DNA from: Buttiauxella agrestis
GTDB taxonomy: Bacteria; Pseudomonadota; Gammaproteobacteria; Enterobacterales; Enterobacteriaceae
Assembly: GCF_900446255.1 (NCBI RefSeq)
Contig: NZ_UIGI01000002.1
Span: 62,001 to 126,000 of the forward strand
Reading direction: 5' to 3'
Length of the DNA stretch: 64,000 bases
Below the pieces are notes generated by a model that made no database searches, was not told the origin of the DNA, and saw nothing but the letters and a program-made list of their open reading frames with translations. The translations under genes and the position numbers were made by a program. This document shows, one piece after another, positions 9,602-18,560 of the stretch (position 1 is its first letter; each line of letters starts with the position of its first letter).

Positions 9602-11011
9602 ATGCTAACCAAAGCGTCTGAAGTGAATGGTAATGCCCTGTTAGTCCGTGTTTGTGAGATATATGGGGCAAAGGCAGTTGCGGAATTACTGAATCAGCGC
9701 AATGAACGGAATTTTTCCTCCCGCGACATTAACAACATGGTGGCATCAGCAGACAGCTCGGTTCTTGTTCCAGAAGACCTTGCTCAACTCAATGACTTGC
9801 TGCCTGCAAAGCCAGCTAACTATGAGAAAAGTACTTTTCGGTTTATTGACTTATTTGCGGGAATTGGCGGGATCAGAAACGGTTTCGAATCCATTGGTGG
9901 CAAATGCGTTTTTACAAGTGAATGGAATCCCTATTCTGTCCGTACATATAAAGCCAACTGGTACTGTGACGAGAACGAGCATGTTTTCAATCAGGACATC
10001 CGGGATATCACACTTAGCCATAAGCAGGATATTACCGAGGAGATGGCCTACATCAACATTGACCAGCAGATACCTGACCATGACGTTCTTCTGGCCGGTT
10101 TTCCCTGTCAGCCATTCAGCCTGGCCGGTGTGAGCAAAAAGAACAGCCTCGGACGAAAGCATGGGTTTGAGTGCGACACGCAGGGCACATTGTTCTTTGA
10201 CGTCAGCCGCATTATCAGGGCTAAACGCCCTGCCATCTTTGTTCTTGAAAATGTGAAGAACCTAAAAAGCCACGATAAGGGAAATACTTTCCGAATCATC
10301 ATGAACACCCTGGATGAGCTGGGATATGACGTTTCTGACGCCGGAGAAACGGGGGCCAGTGACCCGAAGATTATCGACGGTAAAAACTTTCTTCCGCAGC
10401 ATCGAGAGCGAATTGTGCTGGTAGGTTTTCGGCGTGATCTTAATATCAGCAAAGGGTTTAGTCTAAGTGATATTTCTAATGAATATCCTGATAATAAACC
10501 ATGCTTTAAAGAGTTACTTGATGAATATGTAGATGATAGGTACATACTTACACCAAAGCTCTGGGAATACCTATACAACTATGCAAAAAAGCATAAGGAA
10601 AAGGGTAATGGATTTGGTTTTGGTCTCATTGAATCTAGCGATAAATCAACGATTTGCAGAACTCTCAGTGCGCGATACAACAAGGATGGAAGTGAAATAC
10701 TGGTTAATAGGGGTTTTTGCATGTTAACTGCTGAAAATGATTTTAATAACACAGAGAACATGCTTCGTCGTCCACGCCGATTAACGCCAAGGGAGTGCGC
10801 ACGAATAATGGGATTTGAACAACCGGGAAAAGAGTCCTTCCGGATGCCCTGCTCCGATACCCAGTCATACAAGCAGTTCGGTAACTCCGTCATTGTGCCG
10901 GTCTTTGCCGCTGTAGCACGGTTGTTGGCCCCTCGCATTCAGATGGCCGTGGAGGGGAAGTCCATCACTGAGGAAAAGGAAGAGCGGGATGAATTATTAC
11001 GAGTCAGCTGA
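9602..11011 (+). CDS. dcm: DNA cytosine-5 methyltransferase, Dcm-like
   Basis: 469 residues, close to E. coli Dcm in length and plan. The N-terminal helical extension (1-75) is followed by motif I DLFAGIGG (about residue 82), motif [13 protein letters not shown] with the catalytic Cys (about 169), motif VI ENV (about 216), motif [15 protein letters not shown], and the C-terminal motif [11 protein letters not shown]. The expected target by family resemblance is CCWGG, but the target-recognition region (about 300-400) cannot be read for specificity by eye. No restriction partner or Vsr gene is adjacent, so it is an orphan methyltransferase. The start has a GGAG site 5 nt upstream. Confidence 0.95.
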   Translation: MLTKASEVNGNALLVRVCEIYGAKAVAELLNQRNERNFSSRDINNMVASADSSVLVPEDLAQLNDLLPAKPANYEKSTFRFIDLFAGIGGIRNGFESIGGKCVFTSEWNPYSVRTYKANWYCDENEHVFNQDIRDITLSHKQDITEEMAYINIDQQIPDHDVLLAGFPCQPFSLAGVSKKNSLGRKHGFECDTQGTLFFDVSRIIRAKRPAIFVLENVKNLKSHDKGNTFRIIMNTLDELGYDVSDAGETGASDPKIIDGKNFLPQHRERIVLVGFRRDLNISKGFSLSDISNEYPDNKPCFKELLDEYVDDRYILTPKLWEYLYNYAKKHKEKGNGFGFGLIESSDKSTICRTLSARYNKDGSEILVNRGFCMLTAENDFNNTENMLRRPRRLTPRECARIMGFEQPGKESFRMPCSDTQSYKQFGNSVIVPVFAAVARLLAPRIQMAVEGKSITEEKEERDELLRVS

Positions 11012-11159
11012 AGGGGTAAAAATTACAGAGCAAAGAGCCCTTAAGGAGATAAAAAATCATGGATGCCCGGACAGCGAGCTGTCGCACTTTTATGAGGAAC
11101 TGGGTAAGCATGAAGAATATGATGCACAGGCGGTTTTAAACTGGCTGGGATATAGCTAA
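10989..11159 (+). CDS. Small protein, 56 aa, overlapping the end of dcm
   Basis: Begins [20 protein letters not shown] and ends NWLGYS. The start lies inside the last codons of dcm in another frame, using the GAGCGGG just upstream. The sequence is acidic, helical and soluble. The tight overlap and the following gene suggest a three-gene unit with dcm and the DUF1173-like gene. No function is recognised. Confidence 0.7.
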   Translation: MNYYESAEGVKITEQRALKEIKNHGCPDSELSHFYEELGKHEEYDAQAVLNWLGYS

Positions 11160-11182
11160 CAGGTAATGACCGGGGTATAGCC

Positions 11183-12463
11183 ATGGGACAACTTTATAAT
11201 GTGAATATTCAAATTGGAGACAATGTCAGGTCATTCTCTCCCGCATTTCAGACTGAGGAAAAGTATGCATCCGGCTGGAAATCGACGCTTGAGAAAATCC
11301 ATAAACGAAACGGTCTGGATGTCGTCGTGTCCTGCGGTTGTAAGGGAAAGGGTAAGAAATTCCTTTGCGTAAGGCACTACGCGTCAAGTGATACCTATCG
11401 CCTTGCCAAGTACGCAAACACGGGATTCGAACATGAAGCGCAATGCATGTATTTTGCGCTGGATGACAAATCAACCGGTCTGAAGGGTTATCAGCACGGG
11501 GTGGTCCGTGAAGGAAATGACGGGCTCCTGGTCGTAAAACTGAATTCCGGGCTAAATGAAAAAGACCCGACCACCGAAGAAACCCCGGCCAGGCCTCCCG
11601 CTCAACGTCCAGAGGGCGGTCAATCACAGATGACGCTCGTTGGCCTGCATAGTCTGCTATGGACTGAAGCCTGTCTTAATTGCTGGCACCCTGGTATGGC
11701 TGGTAAGCGCAGCGATTCGCTTGTTCGACACCGGCTGCTGGAAGCAGCTCAGGGCATCAGGTGCGGCAAGACTGTCATTGCCGATATTCTGTTGGTAGGC
11801 ACAGATCCCAATTCAGCCCAGGCAAAACTTCAGGATAAGAAGATTGAAGGTCTGGCAGGTAGCGGCAAGCGACTACTTATTATGTCCACGATGGCGCGTT
11901 ATGATGCTGAGCGACATGAGAAGGAATTAGCGTTCCTCCCGCTACGCCAGTTTGGTGGATTGCCTCTGGCCCTCTTTTCGTCGTCCATTCAATGGGCAAA
12001 TACGATCAGACGTTTCCCGTCAGAGTACGCTGCATGGAAATCAGGTGAGCGAGTAGCGGTACTGGCACTTACCTCCGCGCCCGATAAAACCCGGAGGGGT
12101 CATTCAGTTCGGGTGAATCAGATCGCATTACTGCACGTAAGCAAAAACTGGATACCGCTGGATTCATCGTATGAACAGTTAGTGGCCGATAAACTTGATG
12201 CCGAAAATCGTAATTACCTTAAACCCATGCGCTTTGATGCAAGCCAGGGGGAGGTATTCCCGGATTTCGTGCTGGTTGACACGCGTTCTGATTCTCCGTT
12301 CCCACTTGAAGTGTTCGGTATGGCAACTCCTGCATACCTGGCCCGAAAGCAACTCAAAATGGACTACTACAACCGGCAATATGGACCCTATGGCTGGTGG
12401 TACTGGGATGCAACATTAGAAAAAAACCGAGAATCCATACCTTCATTTCCCGAAAAGAAATAA
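11183..12463 (+). CDS. DUF1173-like protein
   Basis: 426 residues. The N-terminal third has the pattern typical of DUF1173: a Cys pair in VVSCGCKGKGKKFLCVRHYA, then YRLAKYANTGFEHEAQCMYF, suggesting a small metal-binding region (residues about 48-95). The C-terminal part contains FDASQGEVFPDFVLVD and PLEVFGM, which resemble a nuclease-like core (D...E-x-F arrangement), but this is an inference. The gene lies 23 nt after the 56-residue gene and probably shares its transcript. It is found on broad-range conjugative plasmids; the function is unknown. Confidence 0.75.
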   Translation: MGQLYNVNIQIGDNVRSFSPAFQTEEKYASGWKSTLEKIHKRNGLDVVVSCGCKGKGKKFLCVRHYASSDTYRLAKYANTGFEHEAQCMYFALDDKSTGLKGYQHGVVREGNDGLLVVKLNSGLNEKDPTTEETPARPPAQRPEGGQSQMTLVGLHSLLWTEACLNCWHPGMAGKRSDSLVRHRLLEAAQGIRCGKTVIADILLVGTDPNSAQAKLQDKKIEGLAGSGKRLLIMSTMARYDAERHEKELAFLPLRQFGGLPLALFSSSIQWANTIRRFPSEYAAWKSGERVAVLALTSAPDKTRRGHSVRVNQIALLHVSKNWIPLDSSYEQLVADKLDAENRNYLKPMRFDASQGEVFPDFVLVDTRSDSPFPLEVFGMATPAYLARKQLKMDYYNRQYGPYGWWYWDATLEKNRESIPSFPEKK

Positions 12464-12617
12464 TATCACTGAATGGCAGTTACCTTGAGACCACTGCCAT
12501 TGTCATTGCCATGGTCAACATTACTGGGGGCCAGAATCAAAGAGGGCCGCCGTAACCTTGCAGGTTTATCCGTAGTCAGTTTGTTTAATCCATCAAAATG
12601 ATCAGGTTTATTTGAAA

Positions 12618-13154
12618 ATGAAAACAACCGGTGATAGCAACAATGTTGTAAGTAATGGTTATTTGAAATGGGAAGAACTCCCCATTCCAGTTATTGGTGA
12701 TGGAGAGAGATTTTGCGAAACTCTGGTTGCTAAGTACTTTTGGGATAATCGAGAACTTAGTGACTTACAAAAAGATGAAGTTAAATGGGCTATCAATGAA
12801 TTCTCGGGGCGATTGCTTTTGCTGCCCAGGGTAACAAGAGAGTTTTTGGCTATGCTGTATGAGCGCAGTGAGGAGATTAACGTTCGATTCCCGGATAGCC
12901 GTAGTGTCTATTTGTTAGCTGTATTAAAAACATACCCGAGTGCTCAGGAAGAAATAGATTTACTCTCGGCTTCAAGGCTTATAACAATAGATTCTGATGA
13001 TAAATCAGTGGGGGATAACAGTCTTCAGGAAATCGGCATGCAGATGTATGGATTTACATCCCCACTGCTAAGTGAGTATTTTTATTACTATGTAAAAGAC
13101 CATGGTTTGTCATTTAGAAAAATTATTGGTGAGATCAACCTTTCAGAGTTTTGA
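12618..13154 (+). CDS. Hypothetical protein, 178 aa
   Basis: Soluble and acidic, with no recognised domain. A TTG at 12612 is in frame, but the ATG at 12618 (MKTTGDSNN) is the more likely start. The ribosome site is weak. AT-rich codon use compared with the dcm block suggests a separate acquisition. Confidence 0.6.
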   Translation: MKTTGDSNNVVSNGYLKWEELPIPVIGDGERFCETLVAKYFWDNRELSDLQKDEVKWAINEFSGRLLLLPRVTREFLAMLYERSEEINVRFPDSRSVYLLAVLKTYPSAQEEIDLLSASRLITIDSDDKSVGDNSLQEIGMQMYGFTSPLLSEYFYYYVKDHGLSFRKIIGEINLSEF

Positions 13155-13372
13155 GTTACCTGCAACAGTGAATGGTATTGGCAACTAAGCAATAGTAGTT
13201 TAGCTGCCCGGGGGATTTGGTAAAGTATCACTATTAATCCCTGCGTGGTCATTTAAATGCGTATCAAATTCAACTTAAGAATCAAACCGATATGTAATTT
13301 ATGGCCGCATTTTAGCTTAGAGTAAATACTGAACTATGCTTGTAAGCATGATTTAAATCGTAGGCGACTATC

Positions 13373-13951
13373 ATGCTAAAATTCCTGTTTAATTACCTCT
13401 TCAACAAACAATCCTATCGGCTGCCAAAGCCTCCGGCGAATGTCGGGACATACGATTACAAGAGTAACCCAGAGGATTTGAAAGCTGATAAAGAATTCGT
13501 GTTTGCATGGGCTGAATTTATCAGGGGCCAGCTTTTAAACCCGATCAACTATATCCAGCAACCGCTATTCAAAACATTCATAAACAGTCATGAAGTGCGC
13601 GGGTATATATATGGTCATTTGTGTCAAGCCTTGCTTGATTACCAATGCATTCATGACATGCCTGATAGCCGAGGTCACGCAATTCTATCGGCATGCTATT
13701 ACAATGTTTTTCACGTGCAGAGTGACTGGTACAGGAAAGCCACGCTGGACCTGTTAAATGAAGAAAAATTTAAAGCAGGGGAAAGAGTTGGGCAGTCGGA
13801 CTATCATGCCAATAAACTCAGTAAGTCATTAAAATTCCGGAACCTTGAGAAGATGGTGATTTTGATGCTGCCTGTGAATGAGGCTTATGGCGTATGCCGA
13901 AAAATGGGGTTTAATCCAGATGAGTATTTCAAATTTGATTATGACATATAG
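13373..13951 (+). CDS. Hypothetical protein, 192 aa
   Basis: A basic N-terminus (MLKFLFNYLFNKQSYRLPKPP) is followed by a helical soluble body. No family is recognised. The neighbours are unrelated orphans with 200-bp gaps on either side, which looks like stand-alone accessory DNA. Confidence 0.6.
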   Translation: MLKFLFNYLFNKQSYRLPKPPANVGTYDYKSNPEDLKADKEFVFAWAEFIRGQLLNPINYIQQPLFKTFINSHEVRGYIYGHLCQALLDYQCIHDMPDSRGHAILSACYYNVFHVQSDWYRKATLDLLNEEKFKAGERVGQSDYHANKLSKSLKFRNLEKMVILMLPVNEAYGVCRKMGFNPDEYFKFDYDI

Positions 13952-14171
13952 TCACATACCGGGATTTGGTAATTAAATTCGTATGAATTTGGAAAGATGC
14001 TATTAAAGCGAAACGCTGGCCTGAAATACGGACTACTGTCGAATTTTATGATACTCACGGTGCGCCTTACCAGACGCACCTTTTAACGTGCCGTATGCCA
14101 TCGGTAACTATAACGACTCGTCATCCCTGTCGCCCTGGCCCACTCAGCAGAAAAGTTACTTTTCGTGAAGG

Positions 14172-15419
14172 CTATTGCTGTTTGCCCTGGGCAAGCATGC
14201 CAATGGTTTGTCGTAATGATTCTGAAATGGTTTTTTCAGCTGTTAACAGAGCTGCATTGGCCCGGATATCATCCTTAAACTGTTCAATCATTTTACTCAT
14301 ACGTTCAACTTCAGTTTGTGATGATGCCAGTAGCGCGTTGTTCGCTTCCAGTTCGGTGCTTGCCGTACTCAGTTGCCCCTTAAGGGAGACGTTATCCGCC
14401 TGAAGACGTGAAGATGCAACTTCTGACTGTTCCACCTGGCTCTCAAGTCTTGTCACTGAGGCTTCCAGCGTCACGATCAGTTTTGAATGCTCAGTCTGCA
14501 CAGATGCTGAAGTGACCAGCTCCTTTTCCAGTCGTTCATTTTCCGACTGCAATTTTTGCTGTTTAGCATGCAGTTCACTGTTCTCGCCTGACAGTCGGTT
14601 ATTTACCTCTTGCAGGGCGTCCCGGGATTTCGCTGTGGCATCGTGTTCACGTCTGACGTTTTCAAGCTCAGATTTACGGTCATTTAAACTACCGGCTAAA
14701 TCCTTGTTTTCCTTAACCAGCGACCTATTAGTCTCAACTTGCTGGTTGAGCTCTTGTTTCCGTTCACTATTCTGCTGGCGTAAATCAGCAATGGTTTGTT
14801 CAAGATAGTGTTTGGCCTGGATAGCCTCACTGAGGTCCCGTGACAGAATCTCATTAGTTTGCTGTGATTTACTGAACAGTTCGTTGAGCTCAACCAACTG
14901 AGCTGAAAGGGTGTTTTCTGCTTCCGTGACAAGAGTAAGTTGTTGTTGTGTTTTTTCCAGTGAGAGCTGATAGTCGGCCAACTGCACTTTGAACTCAGCG
15001 CACTCCTGTTGGAATTGATCCCTCTCATTCTTAATAATTGACAGGTTTTGAGTTTCAATTGAGCTAAAGCTCATTTGGTAATACCAGTTCACATAATTAA
15101 ACACCTCAAGGATGGTATCTTGAATTGCAGGCGGGATATTTAACCCTCGTACATCTGCCGGTGTTTTTTCAACGTAATCTTTATATGCCTCATACATCTT
15201 TGATGCTTTTTCATAGCTTCCGCCTGTAGCTTCGCGAATGGCATGAATCTTGATGAAATTTTGAACATTCTCCTGCGAAACGTTCTCATCTTTACGCATT
15301 CTTTCGATGGCCGTAAAGTAATGATACATACGGAGGGAGGTATTCCTTTTCTCTTCCTTTTGCTTCTGCCCATCGCCGTCTAATTCAGGTGGAAGTAGTA
15401 ATTTATTCACCGATGTCAT
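14172..15419 (-). CDS. Long coiled-coil protein with KfrA-like plan
   Basis: 415 residues. Residues about 40-110 form a small helical head with REATGGSYEKASKMY, reminiscent of KfrA-type DNA-binding heads. Residues about 135-400 are an almost unbroken coiled coil rich in E/Q/L/K/S (heptads such as LENVRREHDATAKSRDALQEVNNRL). KfrA proteins of other plasmids are DNA-binding, filament-forming plasmid stability factors. Here the resemblance is in layout more than sequence. An AAAGTTACTTT site (14152-14162) lies 9 bp past the stop. Confidence 0.65.
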   Translation of the reverse strand: MTSVNKLLLPPELDGDGQKQKEEKRNTSLRMYHYFTAIERMRKDENVSQENVQNFIKIHAIREATGGSYEKASKMYEAYKDYVEKTPADVRGLNIPPAIQDTILEVFNYVNWYYQMSFSSIETQNLSIIKNERDQFQQECAEFKVQLADYQLSLEKTQQQLTLVTEAENTLSAQLVELNELFSKSQQTNEILSRDLSEAIQAKHYLEQTIADLRQQNSERKQELNQQVETNRSLVKENKDLAGSLNDRKSELENVRREHDATAKSRDALQEVNNRLSGENSELHAKQQKLQSENERLEKELVTSASVQTEHSKLIVTLEASVTRLESQVEQSEVASSRLQADNVSLKGQLSTASTELEANNALLASSQTEVERMSKMIEQFKDDIRANAALLTAEKTISESLRQTIGMLAQGKQQ

Positions 15420-15424
15420 TTATA

Positions 15425-16225
15425 TTATCCTTTGGCCGGGAGCTGGCCTGAAAAGTAGTGGCTGATAAGATCATTCAAACTACTGATGAGAGACTGATCA
15501 TCTAAAAGCACATGAACATTTCCGTTAGCAAATACCTTGCAGCGCCAGCCGGTGCTATTCCTGATTTCTCCGGTGCCCTCTTTATCACGAAGGGCTAATA
15601 ATAAATCAGTCATATCAGTACGTGGCCCGGGAGTCTGCTGGCCGGAACAAATACAAATGATATTTTCCAAATCCCGGATACTGGCTGAAGTTTGCGGCGC
15701 CCAGCAATTCCAGGTGCGCAGGGGCAAGGGTTCAAATACCCTAGGCAAAATCAATTTAGAAGTCATTGTAAACGTTTGAGTATTATTCTTATAGGTGCGA
15801 TTGAGTCTCGTCAGCAATGTCACGAAACCTTCTGACAACGTATCTTTGCGTCTGGCAATGGCATCGCGTAACGTTGATTTAAGCACTGCCAGGGATATCA
15901 CTGGCGGCTTTTCCCTGAGCTGTTCATAAAACGCCCTGGTTTGCTCATGATTCCATAGCCGATCCAGCTTCGTTTCTTTGAATACCTTTTGCCAGCATGT
16001 ACGGTCGATATAACAACGGCCCATTTCCAGAGTTGACTCCAGTGACTCCGGCAACCCAAAAATGTTCGGTTTCATGATATCAGGGTGAAAGAGGGAAATT
16101 TCGGCCAACGCAGAAGCCTCAGCAATCAGACGCATTCCCTGTTCAAATTTCTGCATGGCTTCATCACGCCTGGCAGCAATTTGCTCAGTTCTGGTGCTGT
16201 AGATGAGCTGGTTATCATTGTTCAT
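15425..16225 (-). CDS. DUF4942-like protein
   Basis: 266 residues. The order of features matches DUF4942 proteins of mobile elements: an N-terminal helical region, a central GFVTLLTRLNRTYKNNTQTFTMTSKLILPRVF, a segment on WNCW...SIRDLENII, and a C-terminal beta region WRCKVFANGNVHVLLDD. Biochemical role unknown. It lies 5 bp upstream of the coiled-coil gene in the same direction, so the two are one unit. Confidence 0.75.
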   Translation of the reverse strand: MNNDNQLIYSTRTEQIAARRDEAMQKFEQGMRLIAEASALAEISLFHPDIMKPNIFGLPESLESTLEMGRCYIDRTCWQKVFKETKLDRLWNHEQTRAFYEQLREKPPVISLAVLKSTLRDAIARRKDTLSEGFVTLLTRLNRTYKNNTQTFTMTSKLILPRVFEPLPLRTWNCWAPQTSASIRDLENIICICSGQQTPGPRTDMTDLLLALRDKEGTGEIRNSTGWRCKVFANGNVHVLLDDQSLISSLNDLISHYFSGQLPAKG

Positions 16226-16262
16226 ACATGCCCCTTGCTACGATGCTTCATGATGACGGACA

Positions 16263-16565
16263 TCAATCCACCTCATGTTCTTGCAGAAGAACTACATCAC
16301 CGACTACAAAATCCTTTGAATGCAGATTGCCGCAGTTATGACCAACCTGGGAAGCAAGCATGTTGAACGGTTTTTCCTTTTGCTTGCCGTTGGAGTCGAC
16401 AATCATGAACTTGTAAAACTTGCCATCGATGTTAAATGCTCTCAGCCCTACAAACTCAAGATGACCACCAACCAGATCATTCAATTGGTGGACCATAAAC
16501 TTGCCCTGATCCCCCTCTCCTGTTACTTCAAATGCCTGCCCGTCAGTACAAATTTTGATACCCAT
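16263..16565 (-). CDS. DUF3846-like small protein
   Basis: 100 residues from the ATG at 16563-16565, preceded by a strong AGGAG. The longer frame to 16625 lacks a ribosome site. The C-terminal part NMLASQVGHNCGNLHSKDFVVGDVVLLQEHE fits the DUF3846 pattern (N-x-x-A...N......GDVVL). It probably leads the operon with the DUF4942-like and coiled-coil genes, 37 bp upstream of the former. Confidence 0.65.
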   Translation of the reverse strand: MGIKICTDGQAFEVTGEGDQGKFMVHQLNDLVGGHLEFVGLRAFNIDGKFYKFMIVDSNGKQKEKPFNMLASQVGHNCGNLHSKDFVVGDVVLLQEHEVD

Positions 16566-17244
16566 GTAAATTCTCCTGCTTCTGGGTAGTGACGCCGCGA
16601 GATTCACAGAATTCACACAGCGCACATTATAGTAAATGATTTACTAGAAACTATTCACTGGAAATTTAACATACGTTCAATAAAACCTAAGGGGGTTTAC
16701 GGCATCATTTTGATTATTTTTTGGTAATTTAAAATGTGTAGTAAAATCAATAAGTTGCATGTCAGCTTGAGGAGTTTAATGATAATAATACTACATAGTT
16801 CGTTTTGTGAGCATTTTTCTCAACGTGACAACGTCACAGCCGGTAAATAGTGAATGATTTATTAGGAACTGAAGCCGCAATGCCGTCATCTGTCCTTGGC
16901 CGCAGGTATGCCCTATAAGGTTGAAAAAGACATGCGTGAGTTATTGGCCGGAGAGCTTAGGAATGGCAACCGGCTGCGATGGCCGAATTAATAGCTTCTG
17001 CTGCTGATTGAGCTGCTGGATTGGGGAGGTTCAAGATCTGAGGCTTCCATTCCCAGTCGACGTAGACAGGATGACCTGCACAAAGCCAATTGTTTGCTGC
17101 CATTATGGATAACTCTCAATATTTCGTCTTTAAGCGATCTTGCACCGAAAATAGCGATGTTAATATTTGTGCTGAAGGAATTTTCTTCATGGTTTTTGTT
17201 CCATAGGGTGAAGTCGAGTTATCCATTATTTGATAGGACACATT
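16566..17244. other. Intergenic stretch with no supported gene
   Basis: AT-rich. It should hold the promoter for the minus-strand DUF3846/DUF4942 unit. A 27-codon frame at 16908-16991 (MPYKVEKDMRELLAGELRNG) looks like the remnant of a longer gene, but nothing around it extends the reading. No repeat or terminator stands out. Confidence 0.4.
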
Positions 17245-17430
17245 ATGTACACATTGATTCTGGTATTGAGCATGACGGTTCGCGAAGGCGTATCAACAGA
17301 ACAAATTACAGGTTATATAAGTCTGGATAAGTGCAAAGAAGCGGCAGCAACAATAGTAGGGGAATCTCATAATAGAGGCTGGCTTTGTGTTAAAGAACCA
17401 GGGTCAGTCACGTCTCCAGCAATTCATTAA
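17245..17430 (+). CDS. Small secreted or membrane protein, 61 aa
   Basis: Begins MYTLILVLSMTVREGVSTEQ, a short hydrophobic leader. A mature part with two Cys follows (DKCKEAAATI and GWLCVKE). The layout resembles short phage/plasmid DUF1482-like proteins. An AGGA lies 7 nt upstream. It is followed after 3 nt by a membrane-protein gene, so the two probably act as a pair. Function unknown. Confidence 0.55.
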   Translation: MYTLILVLSMTVREGVSTEQITGYISLDKCKEAAATIVGESHNRGWLCVKEPGSVTSPAIH

Positions 17431-17433
17431 TAT

Positions 17434-17799
17434 ATGTTAAATACGGAGTCAATAATGTTACAGGTCGCATTGTTCATGGTATTGATTTACACGGCAATTT
17501 ATCATTTGAATTCTGGTCGTTTGATAAATATTCATCAATCATTTAAATTGATTTTTTACACCCCAATCTTATATTTAGGTTTACTTTTGCTCACTGCGAA
17601 CTTATGCCTGACCGTTCTATTAAATGCTGATCTCACATCTACGGATGGGATTCAATCTGAACTAAGTGTTGTAGCAACCTCGAGGTTTTTGCAGACATTT
17701 GACACAGTTAAAATGGGATTCTTTTATCTAGGGGTTTCATTGATTCCAATATCAGTGATTGTGAAACTGGGTATTTATCTGTCTTTGCGCCTCAGATAG
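17434..17799 (+). CDS. Small integral membrane protein, about 121 aa
   Basis: Three hydrophobic segments near residues 8-24, 38-62 and 93-115. The ATG at 17455 (MLQVALFMVL) is an alternative start that begins directly at the first membrane helix. No family recognised. It lies 3 nt after the small secreted-protein gene. Confidence 0.6.
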   Translation: MLNTESIMLQVALFMVLIYTAIYHLNSGRLINIHQSFKLIFYTPILYLGLLLLTANLCLTVLLNADLTSTDGIQSELSVVATSRFLQTFDTVKMGFFYLGVSLIPISVIVKLGIYLSLRLR

Positions 17800-18091
17800 T
17801 TGAATGCGATTTGAGAACGCATCACCTTCACTTCATACGTTATTGAGTTTGGAGGAAAGGGTAAGGTTCATTTATGTGTACATGCTTAGTCAGTAGAACC
17901 TTACTGCGACTAGCTCATGCTAACAATGATTTGTTCGATATGCCCTCAAATCAACATAAACATCGGTTGGTTTCTAAGTATTTACTCAAGAAATAGCCAA
18001 AAAATAATGTTTCAGTCTCATCTTCACGTTATAAAGCACAGACTATGGTAAGCTTAATACCGTGAATTTAATTTATTCTTTGTGAGGTTAT

Positions 18092-18496
18092 ATGTCAGAA
18101 GCAATCAAATCATTAAATAACATCCGTACTCTTCGTGCTCAGGCTCGTGAACTGCCACTGGAGGTTCTCGAAGAAGTACTCGAAAAGCTTACTGTTGTTG
18201 TTGAAGAACGTCGCGAAGATGACTCTGCAAAACAGGCTGAAATAGAAGAACGCAATCAGAAACTTCAGACTTTCCGCCAGATGATGGAAGACGAAGGCAT
18301 CAACCCTGAAGACCTTCTGGGTGTATTTAGCGCGAAGTCTGACAAAGTTAAAAAAGTTCGTGAACCTCGTCCAGCCAAATATAAATATACAAATGAAGAT
18401 GGCGAAACTAAAACATGGACTGGTCAGGGTCGCACTCCAAAGGCTTTGGCTAAGCAGTTGGCAGCAGGCAAATCCCTGGACGAATTCCTGATTTAA
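18092..18496 (+). CDS. hns: H-NS family nucleoid protein
   Basis: 134 residues, near the 137 of chromosomal H-NS. The N-terminal oligomerisation helices ([20 protein letters not shown]...[15 protein letters not shown]) are followed by a linker and the DNA-binding domain. That domain holds the conserved [24 protein letters not shown], including the Q-G-R AT-hook-like core. IncHI plasmids are known to carry their own H-NS, which silences AT-rich plasmid genes and hides the plasmid from host H-NS titration. It acts with Hha, which is also present here (22516-22728). The gene stands alone with its own terminator. Confidence 0.97.
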   Translation: MSEAIKSLNNIRTLRAQARELPLEVLEEVLEKLTVVVEERREDDSAKQAEIEERNQKLQTFRQMMEDEGINPEDLLGVFSAKSDKVKKVREPRPAKYKYTNEDGETKTWTGQGRTPKALAKQLAAGKSLDEFLI

Positions 18497-18508
18497 AGAA
18501 TCGTTATC

Positions 18509-18560
18509 ATGGCAACATTTTTAACTCTATCCTCAGAGTTCGGATGTTGCCATTTTTTTT
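18509..18560 (+). terminator. Rho-independent terminator of hns
   Basis: Stem ATGGCAACAT (18509-18518) with ATGTTGCCAT (18544-18553), an inner AACTCT/AGAGTT pairing, and a run of eight T after the stem. Confidence 0.9.

Noticed and set aside
9833-9844. AAAAGTACTTTT as a copy of the dispersed motif
   Set aside because: It lacks the central base, so the half-sites are one base closer; it may be chance and is not counted.
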